A DNA stretch of 64,000 bases from Eutreptiella sp. 'Long Island Sound 2002' (lineage: Eukaryota > Euglenozoa > Euglenophyceae > Eutreptiales > Eutreptiaceae), in NCBI GenBank assembly GCA_964036045.1, contig OZ038384.1:48227843-48291842 (forward strand). The letters are read 5' to 3'. Each line of letters opens with the position of its first letter. The first letter of the stretch is position 1. Shown here piece after piece: positions 1 through 10,575 of the stretch. The position numbers and the translations under genes were made by a program. Below the pieces are notes generated by a model. The model had not been told where the DNA came from. It saw only the letters and a list, made by a program, of their open reading frames with translations, and made no database searches.

Positions 1-53
1 GGGTACCCGCTGCCATGCGTGGGTGTTGTCGAGCCCCCCCGAGGGTTTGCTCT

Positions 54-64
54 AAGGAGGGGGG
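54..64 (+). other. Polypurine tract of an LTR element upstream of the window
   Basis: The run AAGGAGGGGGG lies directly before TGAAGC. The same arrangement (purines, six Gs, then TGAAGC) precedes the 3' LTR of element D at 48398-48410. It is therefore read as a plus-strand primer site, with bases 1-53 as the last internal bases of an element whose body lies before the window. Confidence 0.5.
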
Positions 65-3062
65 TGAAGCAGTACCCAGAACCCCATGGCTAGGTTAGGG
101 CATACAACCGGTCTCCGGTCCACTAACCCCAAGTACGGAAGGGAAGACGCCCGTTGACGCCCGGTGCGAGCCCGACGGGAGCGTGTTCCGTGCCGTAAAG
201 CCCCGCATCGGCAACCGATGCGCCGCCAGCGGAGATTTATATATCAGATTATCAGGAATTAACAGGGTTTTACTTTCATATTGTTTCCGTCAATTTTTAC
301 GCTTCCGTTCTGATATTAACTGTTTTGACAGCTGGCGGTTAGCTCGTGACTTTAGCGTAACCGCCAGTTTAACTGTTATATACAGATATTTCAGCGCAAA
401 TCGTGACGAAGACTCTAAAGTCTTCAGGAATTGCATTGATGCATCCGCAATTTTCACATCTTACACTCGCAACCTTAATCCAAATTCTTCAGGATGTCGA
501 AATCGGATTTTCGACTTCGACATCCCCGCACTTGGTTTGACCTCTTTCGAGTGGACCTACGTGCTTCCCTATGCACGAATCAACTTTCCTTTTGTCTTGC
601 CCTCCATTTGTCTTAGAGATATGGGCAAAACAAAGTTGATTCGTGAGGCCACTTGTGAGGGTCATATCTCGTGCCGCTTGCGAGGAATGACAATAAGAAA
701 CGTGGGATGTATTCACAATACTCCTGACGTAATTTAGAAAGCTTTATATGCCTTGCATCTACACAGGTGCGCGCTAGCGTAATTGATCATGGTCAAGAGG
801 GTAGAGTTTGCGTTAATACTCTTTGGCCATGATATTGCGAGCGTTAAGATAACTTTCGAGTGTAGCGCGCGAGTGTTGGTGTTGCATAGGAACTCTCCTT
901 GAGTCCCTATGAGCGATTGACACAAAGTTATGCCCTTGGAGGGGCATGACAAATCGTCGGGGAGCTACCTTTTTTTGGGAAATATGTGGTATGTGCCATG
1001 TGTTGTGTTGCGTGCCCAATTGGCGGGTCCATCGCTCCAAGCCCTACCCGCCAATGGACCTCAGATTGCGCAAGCCCCTTCTCCATACTCCCCACGATCA
1101 GTTGCGAGCCTAACCTTCGTGAAGGGAAGCTTGTGTGGCGATCCCAAAGCGATGCGTTGGGAGCAAGGTGTGTGTTTTGCAATTTTCCATATTTTCATGT
1201 GCCCACTTGGGAAGTAGCGCTCGTAACCTTTCAAAGCGCCCCAAGTGGAGCACATATGTGGAATCGAAGGTCATTGGTGTCAACTCATTGTGTTTAGAAA
1301 GATTGGTCGATTACCCAATCCAAGCCGAAGATATTATAACATATTTGTGCGCCTCTCAAGGCACTTTTGGGGTTCTTTTCGCCAATAGTGCTGTTTTTTG
1401 CCCGTCATGATGTCAAGTGGCAACCTTGTATCTCAACGTTGCGCTCAATTGACATCATGACTCAAGTATGTCATGTAGGTACTCAGTTCGGTGCCCAACA
1501 TATCTTTGACCCAGCGTATCACTCCTCTTGGGCTTGGCATACCGTGGCCGCCATGTTGGCGATTTGGGACTATCTCAAATCATGGGCTCACTTGGCGACC
1601 CTGCCATTCCCAAAACCGGAGGAGTTGGGCGACGCCCAAAGGATATGTTGGACACATATGACTTGATACCAATCCTATGGCACACCCCGGTCCAAGTCGG
1701 GCATGTGCCTCATTTGCCCCAACCATGAGTGTGCGCATTTTCGGCCATTTTGAGCAATTTTCCACATTTTCTGCCCGCCGTGCACTATGTTGAGCCCACC
1801 CGTGCACGCCAGACGCATGGACCAATGGACCATTTATGACATGGGTGTTATGTATATTGGTCCCCATGGTTCACACACCACGTGGGCGAAGCGGAGCAAC
1901 CTTCGTTAAGGTGCTAGCCCAAAGTGAGTGTGGGCAAATTTGCCATTTCGGCATTTGTGGACCCATTTGGGATCGTCACCATGCCAAGTGGTATGCAGAT
2001 CTTTGAGAGCCAAGTTCATGGGAGTCTTAGTTGGACTCATGGTGCATCGCGTATGGAATGGAGGATCCGATCTCCAAGCCGGCGTGGAGATATACCATTG
2101 GGAGCACCCCGAATTTTGGCTCATTTCGAGCAGCCAAAATGACCCCCCTTCGGGACCCCAATTTCAACCCCCCCTGTGGTCGATTGGCGGCCCCATATCT
2201 CTATGCCCATGTGGAGCCCGGACCTAATTTCAAGTTGTACACTTCGATCAAAGTCCGAGGTCCTGCCTCCTATCCTCTGTGTCATTGGCCTTGCGCTGAC
2301 CTGGCGAGCCACGCGTGAGAATGATGCCAATTTTGGTGATTTTGGCATCATGACCCCACTTGACGAACCCATGGTGCCCTGATGCCGGTACTTCAGAGGG
2401 AACCAGGTTGGGTGAGGGCTCCAGAAAGTTCATACTCGAAGGGGCATAGGGTCAGTTGCCTCGTCCCTACCTCTGGCGGGTCGATACGAGGGGTCAATTT
2501 TAGAGATTTTTGAGCCAATATCAGTTTGGGCTGAAACAGCCCATTTTCAGCTACCAACTCCTAGGGGATATTGGCGGGGCCATATCTCTCGATCAGAGGG
2601 GAGTTCGGACTCGCCGTTAAGGGAGCATGGGGAGCGACTGTTGGTTGGCCTTGTAGCCCCTTGGTTCCCAGGAACTCGCCTGTTGCTCGGCGGGACACCT
2701 CCCCTATTGGCAGGGTTTCAGGGTCCGGACTGAGCAGGGCATGGGTTGAGTTTGAGCCCCCGCCCCCACCAGCCCCTGAGAGGGTCGGACCTGGGATTGG
2801 GATACGAGTTGGGACTGAGTGTTAATTGTCCTGTGATGTCTTTACCGCAATCCAGTCTTAACCCCATGTGTACATATTCTGATGTGTTGCTGTACATACT
2901 TTTGTTCCCTTGTTTCAGAGTGGCAAGGATCCTGAAACGCTTTGTCACATGACATGAGCGCACTGATGCCCCTGTGAGCGTAGTGCTTTGCCTGCCTGCT
3001 CACTTGCGTGTGTCCACCGCAGCGTCCCGTGGTCAGGCCCCCCACGGGAACGCGTCACTCCA
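65..3062 (+). repeat. 3' LTR of a Ty3-like element related to element D
   Basis: It starts TGAAGC after a polypurine tract. Positions ~215-960 align by eye with 37805-38560 and 48585-49340, which are LTR sequence of element D; shared stretches include the AGATTTATATATCAGA block. Similarity fades after ~1 kb, so this is a related subfamily rather than the same one. The 3' end is placed at the CA after GTCACTC, because the duplicate copy ends at a comparable CA at 4424. No coding sequence is supported. The end point is inferred. Confidence 0.5.
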
Positions 3063-3296
3063 GGTCATCCGGAGTTAGTCAACTTTTGGTGCGATCCATG
3101 ATTCCCCCCTTTGCACCGCATACTGCTTTCTGCCCCATCCGCGTGTCCATCCCCTCGGTGAACAGCAAGCAGCCAGTGTGACAGCAAGCCAAATCCCAAG
3201 GCAGGGGACCAAAGAGGATATCAAGGGTCGTGATTCGAGGCTTGGCGCGACAAGATCGCCAAGATTTCCTACCCTGCTCGGTCGCCCGTGACAGCC

Positions 3297-4424
3297 GATT
3301 TTGCCATTTGGCAGTTGTGGACCCAGTTTGGATCGTCACCAAGCCGAGTGTCATGGAGATCTTCAGGGGCCAAGTACATGTGAGTCCTCGTTGGACTCCC
3401 AGTGGGTGGCATATGAAACGGCTGATCAGATCTGCAACAGGGGGCTGGAGATATACCATTGGGAATACCTTCGATTTTGGCTCATTTTGCGCAGCGTAAA
3501 TAACCCCTTTTTGGGACCCCAATTTCAGCCCCCCGTGTGGTCACTTGGCGGTCTCATATCTCTGTGCCCATGAAAAGCCTGGACCCAACTCCAAGTTGTG
3601 CACCCTGATGATGGTCCGAGGTGATGCCTCTTATCCTTTGGGCCATTGGTCTCGCCCCAGCCGGGCGAGCCACCCGTGGGAATGACTCCAATTTTGGTGT
3701 TTTTGGCATCATGACCCAACCTGGCGAACCCATGGCGCCCTGATGCCGGGGACTCAGGGGGAACTAGGTTCTGTGAGGGCTCTGGAGAGTTCATACTTGA
3801 AGAGCATAGGGTCAGTTGCCTCGTCCCTACCTCTCGCTGGTCCGGACAAGGGGTCAATTTTAGGGTTTTTCGAGCTAACAAAAGTTTTGGCTGAAACAGC
3901 CCATTTTCAGCTACCAACTCCTAGGGGATGATGGCGGGGCCTCATCTCTGGCTCAGAGAGGAGTTGGGACCCACCGTCAGAAGGAGCATAGGGAGCGACT
4001 GTTCGATGGCCTGGGAGTCCCTTGGTTCCCAGGAACTTGCCTGTGGCTGGGCGGGACACCCTTCCCTGTCGGCAGGGTTTCAGGGTCCGGATTGAGCAGG
4101 GTATGGGTTGTGTTTGAGCCCCCGCCCCTGCCAGCCACTGGAAGGGTCGGACCTGGGATTCGGATATGAGTTGAGACTGAGTGTCCATTGTCATGTGATG
4201 CCCTTACTTCAGTCCAGTGTCAACCCCTTGTGTACATATCTTGATGTGTTGCTGTACATATTTTCGTTCCCATGTCTCAGAGTGGCAAGAAACCTGAAAT
4301 GCTTTGTCACATGACTAGAGCATGAGGATACCCTTGTGAGGGCAGTGCTTTGCCTGCCTGCTTGCTTGTGCGTGTCTGCCGCAGCGTCCCGTGGCCAGGC
4401 CCCCCACGGGAAAGTGTCACTACA
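3297..4424 (+). repeat. Second, diverged copy of the last 1.1 kb of the LTR
   Basis: This block repeats 1937-3062 at an offset of about 1360 bases. Shared landmarks include GGAGATATACCATTGGGA, GCTACCAACTCCTAGGGGAT and CCCCCCACGGGAA, in the same order and spacing. It is either an internal tandem duplication of one LTR or a truncated second LTR. The 3063-3296 spacer has no recognised content. Confidence 0.65.
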
Positions 4425-4471
4425 CCGGCTAATCTTTAAATGTATAAATGTTCCGGAAGAAACTGTAGTTT

Positions 4472-4550
4472 CATGCGCAAGGCCTCGCGCATGGAATGGC
4501 GCATGAGAAACAATAATTTTTCAGTGATGTTTGCGCCAGGCCTCGCGCAA
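4472..4550. repeat. Two copies of the GC hairpin motif
   Basis: Positions 4472-4493 have 7-base arms CATGCGC and GCGCATG around AAGGCCTC. Positions 4531-4550 have arms TTGCGC and GCGCAA around CAGGCCTC. They match the hairpins found in introns 6-8 kb downstream and so tie the 4.4-4.8 kb stretch to the same element across the GC-rich insertion. Confidence 0.7.
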
Positions 4551-4788
4551 TGGAGTTCATGAACGCATCTAGAAACAGAAAATGGACAGATCCACCAACT
4601 ACACAGCATGTACATTTCCTCTGATGCGGCCCTGCCGCAAGGCCGGCCCTACAGGTCCCAGCGGCATCTCTAGTTTTCATATTGTGGTCAGCGCTGACTT
4701 CACTGCCCAACAGAGATGGTAGCGCGCCGCAACTGGCTACCGCAATTAGGTTTCATCAGTGAGAGGTGGGACCGGCAGGCAGTTACAG

Positions 4789-4802
4789 TAAACCGAAAAA
4801 GG
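4789..4802 (+). repeat. Left 14-bp target-site duplication of the GC-rich insertion
   Basis: TAAACCGAAAAAGG here is identical to 7954-7967, and the flanking bases differ on both sides, so the repeat is exactly 14 bases. It marks the left edge of the 3.15-kb insertion. Confidence 0.8.
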
Positions 4803-4803
4803 G

Positions 4804-5946
4804 ACACCTCCCAAACGGGCCTCCAAACCCGCCCCCACCGCGAGCAGCCCCGCCGCCGCCAAAGCCCACGCCCCGGCGAAGCCCACGCCCACGACCCAGC
4901 CGAAGCCCAAGACCGCCGCCAAACGACGACCCGCAGCCAAGCCCAAACCCAAGCCCCAACACGGCGTCACGACGGCAACGCGAGCCCGGCCCCCCGAGGA
5001 TGTCCTCTACGACATCCGGCCCCAGCCGTCCCAGGCCCGAAGGCAGCAGCGCCCAGCGCGGCGCCCCCCCACCGTCACCGACGGCACCGCCACCACCTTC
5101 ATGGCGGGGCGCGCCGCGGCCGAAGCGCGACGCGCCTCGTCCCGGCGGCTCCCAAAGCCCGCACCCCAGGCCCACGGACCGCCCCCGACCAAGCCGGAAC
5201 AACGCCAGGGTCCACCAGCAGCGCCCCCGCCCCCCTACCGGCCCCCGATGACAGCCCACATGCAACGCATGCCCCACTACCGCCGCCGCCGCGAATCCCC
5301 GCCCAACCCCGAGGCGGAGACCGTACGCGCCCACCCGCGGGTCCACATCCGCGTGCACCCCCACTCCCCACGCACCCCCACGGAACAGGACTACGAGGAA
5401 TCCCCCAGGCCCGCCGCCGCCGCCGGTCCCCACGACCCCGTCACACCCACCCACGCCCACTCCTCCGCCCACGACCGCAAGCCCGCCCAGGAACAGTGGT
5501 GGCAGCGCTGGACCCACACGCAGCTCTGGGAGCTGCGGAAGTGGACCCGGGGAGAGCCCTCCCTCGAGGGCCTGGTCCATCGGCCCCGCAAGGGGTCGGT
5601 GGAGAACGGCCGCCTCGGGCCGGCGGGGGGGTGGATGCCGCAGGCCGCATGGGAAGCCATGCTGGCCGATGCGCTCCACCCCCTGGGAGTCCACCCCCGC
5701 AACCTCCCCGCACCCCAGGACCACCCGTACGTCCTCAGGCGCCTGCGGGAGACCCTTCAGGAAACGCGGCGAGACTGCATCCGCCTGTGGGACATCACCC
5801 AAAGCCCAGCCCCGCACGCACACACCCCCTCACCACCCCACAAGCGTCGACGCACCGTCACCGGCGACACCCACAGCACCCCAGAAGCCCTGCGCGCCAC
5901 ACAACACGACGCGCCAGACCCCCCGGCCAGCGGCGCCGCCATCTAA
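4804..5946 (+). CDS. Partial proline/lysine-rich protein of unknown function (no start codon)
   Basis: This frame is open from the insertion junction to a TAA at 5944-5946 (380 codons). The first ~100 residues are Ala/Pro/Lys repeats resembling histone-H1 tails or other disordered basic linkers. A PPEDVLYDIRPQPSQ segment and a long Pro/Arg/His-rich stretch follow. The last ~120 residues look folded: a Trp-rich segment (EQWWQRWTHTQLWELRKW), then WMPQAAWEAMLADAL and a helical LRRLRETLQETRRDCIRLWD. The only ATG in the frame is at 5101, after clearly coding-like sequence, so the N-terminus was probably lost by truncation. The longer frames on either strand (4716-6257 plus, 4783-5823 minus) are open mainly because GC-rich DNA lacks stops. 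I recognise no family. It could be an ORF1-like nucleic-acid-binding protein or a retrocopied cellular protein. Confidence 0.5.
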   Translation, partial: TPPKRASKPAPTASSPAAAKAHAPAKPTPTTQPKPKTAAKRRPAAKPKPKPQHGVTTATRARPPEDVLYDIRPQPSQARRQQRPARRPPTVTDGTATTFMAGRAAAEARRASSRRLPKPAPQAHGPPPTKPEQRQGPPAAPPPPYRPPMTAHMQRMPHYRRRRESPPNPEAETVRAHPRVHIRVHPHSPRTPTEQDYEESPRPAAAAGPHDPVTPTHAHSSAHDRKPAQEQWWQRWTHTQLWELRKWTRGEPSLEGLVHRPRKGSVENGRLGPAGGWMPQAAWEAMLADALHPLGVHPRNLPAPQDHPYVLRRLRETLQETRRDCIRLWDITQSPAPHAHTPSPPHKRRRTVTGDTHSTPEALRATQHDAPDPPASGAAI

Positions 5947-6133
5947 CCCCGTTACCCAGCACACCACCACCACGGGGCGCCACGCCAGGCCCCGCCCAGA
6001 AGTCACCAAACGAACCGGACGCCGAAGGAAGCCAACGCACACGACAACGAGCACCACTACGCCCAAAGGCGCCGAACCCGGACCTGATACCGTGGGCTCC
6101 TCCCCACCCTCAGCACGACACACACGTCACTGA

Positions 6134-6535
6134 CGTCACTCCTCCGCCGTGCCCCCTCCCACGCCACCGCCCCGCCCCCCCCCCCCTCCCGCCACACGTC
6201 CCCACGCCGCCGGGCACCCGGCCCCACACACTGCGCCACAGCATCGCCTCACAGTAGACCGCCGTCCTGTGGTCCCGGCCCCCCCAACACCGCTCCCGGG
6301 GCCGCACTCGGCCCACGTCGTGTTCACCCCCACGTCGCGGGCCGCGGACATCCTCCCGCTCCTCGCCGCCACCCCTCCCGGGCATCGCATGCTGCTTGCC
6401 GCCAACCCCTCGGTCCTCAGTGAGGTCCCCATCGAGCACGCCGACGCCCTGCACGTGCGCCCGCTGCTGCCCAACCTGCACGCTGCGTACGCCCCCGGCA
6501 CGCCCGTCGACCCCTCCGTGTGGGACTCCCAGTGA
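6134..6535 (+). CDS. Small unknown ORF in the GC-rich insertion
   Basis: The frame is open after a TGA at 6131-6133 and ends at the TGA at 6533-6535. There is no ATG near its beginning. The first third is poly-proline. The last ~75 residues look like a compact domain (HVVFTPTSRAADILPLLA, then LLAANPSVLSEVPIEHADAL, ending VDPSVWDSQ) with alternating strand and helix propensity. It may continue the 4804-5946 protein after a frameshift in the C-rich 5950-6130 stretch, or be a separate small gene. No family recognised. Confidence 0.4.
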   Translation, partial: RHSSAVPPPTPPPRPPPPPATRPHAAGHPAPHTAPQHRLTVDRRPVVPAPPTPLPGPHSAHVVFTPTSRAADILPLLAATPPGHRMLLAANPSVLSEVPIEHADALHVRPLLPNLHAAYAPGTPVDPSVWDSQ

Positions 6536-6639
6536 GGCCACCGGCCAACGGCCGGTCCGCACGCACCACCCCGCACTCGCCTCGGGCACACGACCCCGTG
6601 GACGCCGCTACCCACACGCCCGGCCCCGCGCAACCGCCT

Positions 6640-7015
6640 AACCGAGCCAGAACACAAGCACAAATCAAACCCGAGCCACACCCCGAAACCGCTAACCCTT
6701 GACTCCTAACCAAACCCGCCGAGGGAACAACGTAACCACAGCCCACACCCACAGCCCACACAGCCGCCTAACCAGCCAGCACCAGAAGCAAAGAGACACC
6801 TCACCAAACCCACCCTGACCCAAGCCTAACCGAGCCGAAGCCCCAACACAAATCAAACCCGAGCCACATCCCGAAACCGTCAACCCTTGACTCCAAACCA
6901 GGCCCGCTGAGAGAAATACGTAGACACAGCCCACAGCCACAGCCCACACAGCCGCCTAACGAGCCAGCACCAGAAGCAAAGAGACACTTAACCAAACCCA
7001 CCCTGACCCATACCC
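6640..7015 (+). repeat. 188-bp tandem repeat, two copies
   Basis: Two head-to-tail units share CAAATCAAACCCGAGCCACA (6661 and 6849) and ACCAGAAGCAAAGAGACAC blocks at a constant 188-base offset. The units differ by scattered substitutions. They lie in the non-coding 3' half of the GC-rich insertion, and the A/C-rich strand bias suggests part of its 3' UTR. Confidence 0.75.
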
Positions 7016-7206
7016 GTGTACATCAGGACACGCGAGCCGCACCCCTGGGGCGCGACCGCCGCCACAGCACCGACGACACACGCCAGAGAACACAACGCTA
7101 TAGCACCGCCGCACCAGCTGCCCATGGCTGTGCCTGCAGTGTAATTAGGGGGGGAAGAAGAGGGACACAACCACCCATGGCACACGCGCACCGCACACAG
7201 CACGCA

Positions 7207-7401
7207 CATCGGTGAACAGGAGCCCAGTGGCCCAGGACACCGCACATGCAACACAACACACCGAGCGAGCACACCGGTGAACAGGAGCCAGCTGGCCCAG
7301 GACACCGCAGACGCACCACCGCAAACCGCGCGGGCACACCGGTGAACAGGAGCCCAACGACCCAGGACACTGCACACACGTAGGGCGGCCGAGGGACAGG
7401 A
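7207..7401 (+). repeat. 65-bp tandem repeat, three copies
   Basis: GGTGAACAGGAGCC followed by GGCCCAGGACAC recurs at 7207, 7272 and 7337, exactly 65 bases apart. On the minus strand the array is open and would encode Cys/Trp-rich repeats, but I treat that as incidental. Positions 7402-7937 hold no convincing gene. Confidence 0.75.
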
Positions 7402-7937
7402 AAGAACCAATACCCCATGGGTCGGACGCACTGGGGCGACCCAGCCGACCCAGCGGGCCAGTGGCAGGAGCGGTACTCCAAGGCCACTGGTCCGAGCCCG
7501 GCCAGGCTGCATCGGGGACCATGGCAAACGTCACCCGGAGCCATGGAAGCAACCGGTGACAGGCGAGCCGGTACACAGTCCAGGAGGGGGTCACCTGCCA
7601 AGCAGAGTGGCCCCGCAACTCAAGCCACAAGAGTGAGGCGGTCGTACCGTAGACAAGCGGGAGCAATACCCCTTGTGGTGAGAGATACTCCACACGGCTG
7701 GGCAGCCCCCCAGAGCTGCCGCCCAAAGGAGGGGGCATGTGGCCCTACCCATGGACACATGTGGGGACACCCTCCCACCTGGGACACATGGACCGGGTGG
7801 CCGCGACAATGCCTTCCCAAGCACATGCGGGAGCGGCTCAAGAGACACCTGACATAGGGCAGTGGGAGGGACAGGACGTCCCCTTGGTAAGACCTTCTTC
7901 CTGCAATGTCAAAGGAGGCATCCCGAGCTCCCGAAGA

Positions 7938-7953
7938 TACCTACCTACCTACC
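7938..7953 (+). repeat. (TACC)4 simple-repeat tail
   Basis: Four perfect TACC units abut the right target-site duplication. This is read as the 3' tail of the GC-rich retroposon, in the place where a poly(A) tail would be in an L1-like element. Confidence 0.7.
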
Positions 7954-7967
7954 TAAACCGAAAAAGG
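7954..7967 (+). repeat. Right 14-bp target-site duplication of the GC-rich insertion
   Basis: TAAACCGAAAAAGG, identical to 4789-4802. Sequence after it (CGCATGCG and onward) resumes the interrupted hairpin element. Confidence 0.8.
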
Positions 7968-8104
7968 CGCATGCGACCAGCGAATCATTGAGGAAAAGGT
8001 CGTGCGAAAACATCTTGACAGGTTGATGTTGCAAGCATAAAGGTTTTTCCGACAGCGATATGTAGGAAGATATCTTTGCGCCATTTCTTTTTTTCGCAGT
8101 AACA

Positions 8105-10074
8105 ATGCACCTGCGCAAAGTATCGGACCTCGAGAAAACAGTGGCGGCGGCATCTGGAGTATTCCGCGATGTCTGCTCAGAGGATCCGCCGTACCACATG
8201 GCAGAAGAATTGTTGGAAGGGCTAAAGCATGGGGACTAGGGTGCGTAATTGCTGTTTGTGTTTTTTCTGCGTGTGTGCAAAAATGAAAGGACGCGTTGCA
8301 GCGTTGAAAAGGCAGTCGCGGCAGAGGGTAAGAGATGGTTGGGTGTTTTGATAGAGGAGAACTGGCGCCTTTTTTTTACTGATGCGCCACTGCGCAGTTC
8401 CGTACGAGGGAGAACCAAAGTCTGTTGTTGCGAAAGAGGGGAGTGGGGCGCAGCGGCCCATTTTAGCAAGCTCCGGTCTAGCGCGATACAGCGCACCTTC
8501 AGTGAAGGAGAGCGCCGCAGTCAAGTTACACTCTACATGGAACATAATACACCAGCAGTGGGTTGTGGTATGGATGGACAACTGGTACTACAAACAATTC
8601 ACCACAAACCCTGACAAGAACAACAAGAGCCTCAACGCAACAGCGTTGGCTGTCTTGCTCCTACGGGATGCACCACGCTACTCGCATGGTCATCCTAGCC
8701 TCAAAAAGCTGGAACGGCATGTTCCTATTGTTGCGCGCATGCTGGGGAACACTGAGGGAACCTTTGTTCGTATCCTGCCCGATCTAGGATTTGGGAGCAC
8801 GCGGCCTGTTGTGCGAAACATCAAGGCACCGCTTGATATGATTCGCGCAGTGCCTGCGAAGAGAACGCATTGGCGGCCCCTCTGCCTTAGCAAAGAAGAG
8901 GTAAGCAGCAACGTGTCGCCTCTTAACCTCCTACGGTTCACCAGGGACTTGGCCCAGCACACCGGGCCGGTTGTGCCTGTTTTATGTGACGAGAACATCC
9001 ATTGCCGCATTTATAAGATGATGTATGGGGAAAAAACAACAGACTGGAATGTCCGGCTGTTTTTACGGTCCCACCCTATATTATACGGCTTCTGGCAGGT
9101 ACAAATTTTGCGTGACACAATCATTTCGCTCATTTTGGCCAATTGTGACGTTTTTCCGTAAAGGTTTGTTGCGCAGCGCTGAGACTGTCCCCTATTTTCC
9201 CAAGCTGATCATGATGGAGATAACCGTAGGTGCACTGCTGTTGGGTATGGGACCCCACATACGGCGCTTCAACAGGAAATGTCACTCCCTGGGGCTGGCC
9301 CGTCCGGTGAATCGCCGAACTCGTCTTCGGTATGCTGTCTGTAAAGCCATGCAGGTTCTGTTACCACAATACTGTCTTATGTTACTGTACCTAGGCAACC
9401 TTGTCAGGCAGTGCAATTGGGCCGGTGGAAACGCTAACACGGGTGTTTTTGCTTCTGAAGGACTGCAAATCGTCATGTGTCTTCTTGACTGTTTGAACAT
9501 GGGGGACACACGTTTAAATTACGAAGGCACCGTTGCAACTGCCTTATTATGCCACACTGCATGGCACCCGGCTATGCCTGGACAGTCTTTTGCTGAGGAG
9601 TTTTGTGGAAGTCTGCTCTCCAGCCTTGTAACGAAGAAGGGGCAAAACAGGGGTGCAGTGACCATCGACGACGTTGCTGATCTCTACCATCTAATCTCTA
9701 TCCGGAAAGAAGGACACAGGGTTAATGTCTGCAAAACCCCGAATTCCTTTGTCAATTTCGTGCGTCAGCGGCTAACCGCTTACTTGAATGCAGAGCGTGT
9801 GTACGCGCCTTGGGTTAGGTGGAGCCCGGAGCCTACTTGTGCAATCGGGGCACATTGGCCACGCAGGGGTGTACCCAGCTTTTCACCATCTCTTCTAATT
9901 CCAAAGGGGTCTAACCTTTATGAACAAGTCCATGTGTCCGTGTTGTTAGCGCTGACTCACCAGGGCCTGCTTAGGGCCGGTTTTAAGAGAAAATTGTCGG
10001 AGCTGATTCCCCAACGCACTGTGTTGGAGGAGCAGAGAGAAGATGACACGATCCTAAACGTTCGGAGGAGATGA
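8105..10074 (+). pseudogene. Transposase-like gene (candidate DDE), broken
   Basis: A 44-codon exon starts at ATG 8105, just after a likely intron end (TTTTTTCGCAG at 8089-8099). The main body is in one frame from about 8530 to 9161 and continues in another from about 9160 to 10074, so there is a frameshift near 9150-9165 at a T5 run. Candidate catalytic acidic residues are the Asp of WMDNWYY (8577), the Asp of VLCDENIH (8988, 137 residues on) and the Glu pair of SFAEEF (9595 and 9598, ~200 residues on). That spacing would suit a DDE transposase with a helical insertion before the Glu. The assignment rests on residue pattern only. The exon structure between 8240 and 8530 is unresolved, with possible acceptors at 8397 and 8520. 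An in-frame TAG at 8237-8239 in the first exon is another defect or a misread exon end. The gene heads a two-gene plus-strand unit. Confidence 0.45.
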
Positions 10075-10148
10075 AGAGACTATGCAGTGATACGGGAGGT
10101 CTCGCGCATACAGCGTGCAACAACAGGTCTTTACACCCCCTCTCTAGG

Positions 10149-10160
10149 GCGAGGCCTCGC
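10149..10160. repeat. GC hairpin motif upstream of the second gene
   Basis: GCGAGGCCTCGC is a perfect 12-base palindrome inside the longer hairpin consensus. It lies in the ~250-base gap between the two genes, probably in an untranslated region or a 5' intron whose acceptor (TTATCGCAG) ends at 10324, directly before the ATG at 10326. Confidence 0.65.
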
Positions 10161-10502
10161 GCAAGGCTGTTAGTAAAAAACAGTTGCGGTACCTCTCAGT
10201 TTTGCATTCTCAGCAATACAGTACCTGTTTTCGCTAAAAATGCGTCATACATCGATTCTTCTCTACCGTTTCAACCCATTTTATAGCTTTCTTTGTTGCG
10301 AAACAGGCTTCCTTCTTATCGCAGAATGGCGAGCCCTGCGAAAAAGATAGGTGAGGAACTGGTGGATACCGACTATGACCCCGAAGAATCGGAATCGGAC
10401 AGATCAGACGAAAAGATCCAAAGTTACTGCAAAAGCGTATTGAGTCACTCGAAGCTGCACCACCAACACGCCCCATACACGTCGTCCTCTTGGAAGGCAA
10501 CC

Positions 10503-10575
10503 GTATGTTTCCAACCGACAGTTCTTCGTTCTCGTTGCGCGAGCCGTCGCGCATGTACCTGTCTTCCATTCACAG
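10503..10575 (+). other. Intron (73 nt) with internal GC hairpin
   Basis: It begins GTATGT and ends TTCACAG. A stem GCGCGA-GCCG-TCGCGC sits at 10537-10552, about 23 bases before the acceptor. Splicing joins a phase-1 codon and keeps LLEGN and GDFWCVSG in one frame, which supports the call. Confidence 0.65.

Larger units (their letters stand above)
4803..7953 (+). mobile_element. GC-rich, 5'-truncated non-LTR retroposon with a (TACC)4 tail
   Basis: The block is bounded by perfect 14-bp direct repeats and ends in four TACC units directly against the right repeat, as expected for target-primed reverse transcription with a simple-repeat tail. Its base composition changes abruptly at the left edge, to very C-rich. 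An open frame runs from the first bases inside the left junction with no start codon, which is what 5' truncation would leave. It holds an ORF fragment (4804-5946), a second one (6134-6535), a 188-bp tandem pair and a 65-bp triplet. No reverse transcriptase is present, so the parent family is unknown; a processed retrocopy of a cellular mRNA is the alternative. Confidence 0.65.

Noticed and set aside
183-737. 184-codon ORF at the left end and its counterparts at 37922 and 48753
   Set aside because: They lie in LTR sequence shared by three LTRs. The frames differ in length between copies and break without pattern, as expected for non-coding LTR DNA.
4716-6257. 513-codon plus-strand ORF and 346-codon minus-strand ORF in the GC-rich block
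   Set aside because: Both are Pro/Arg- or Gly-rich shadows of the frame 4804-5946, which alone has mixed, fold-like composition. Stops are rare in such GC-rich DNA.
7417-7857. 146-codon plus-strand ORF in the 3' part of the GC-rich insertion
   Set aside because: It overlaps the retroposon's non-coding 3' end, has no domain-like segment and contains low-complexity Arg/Gly/Pro.
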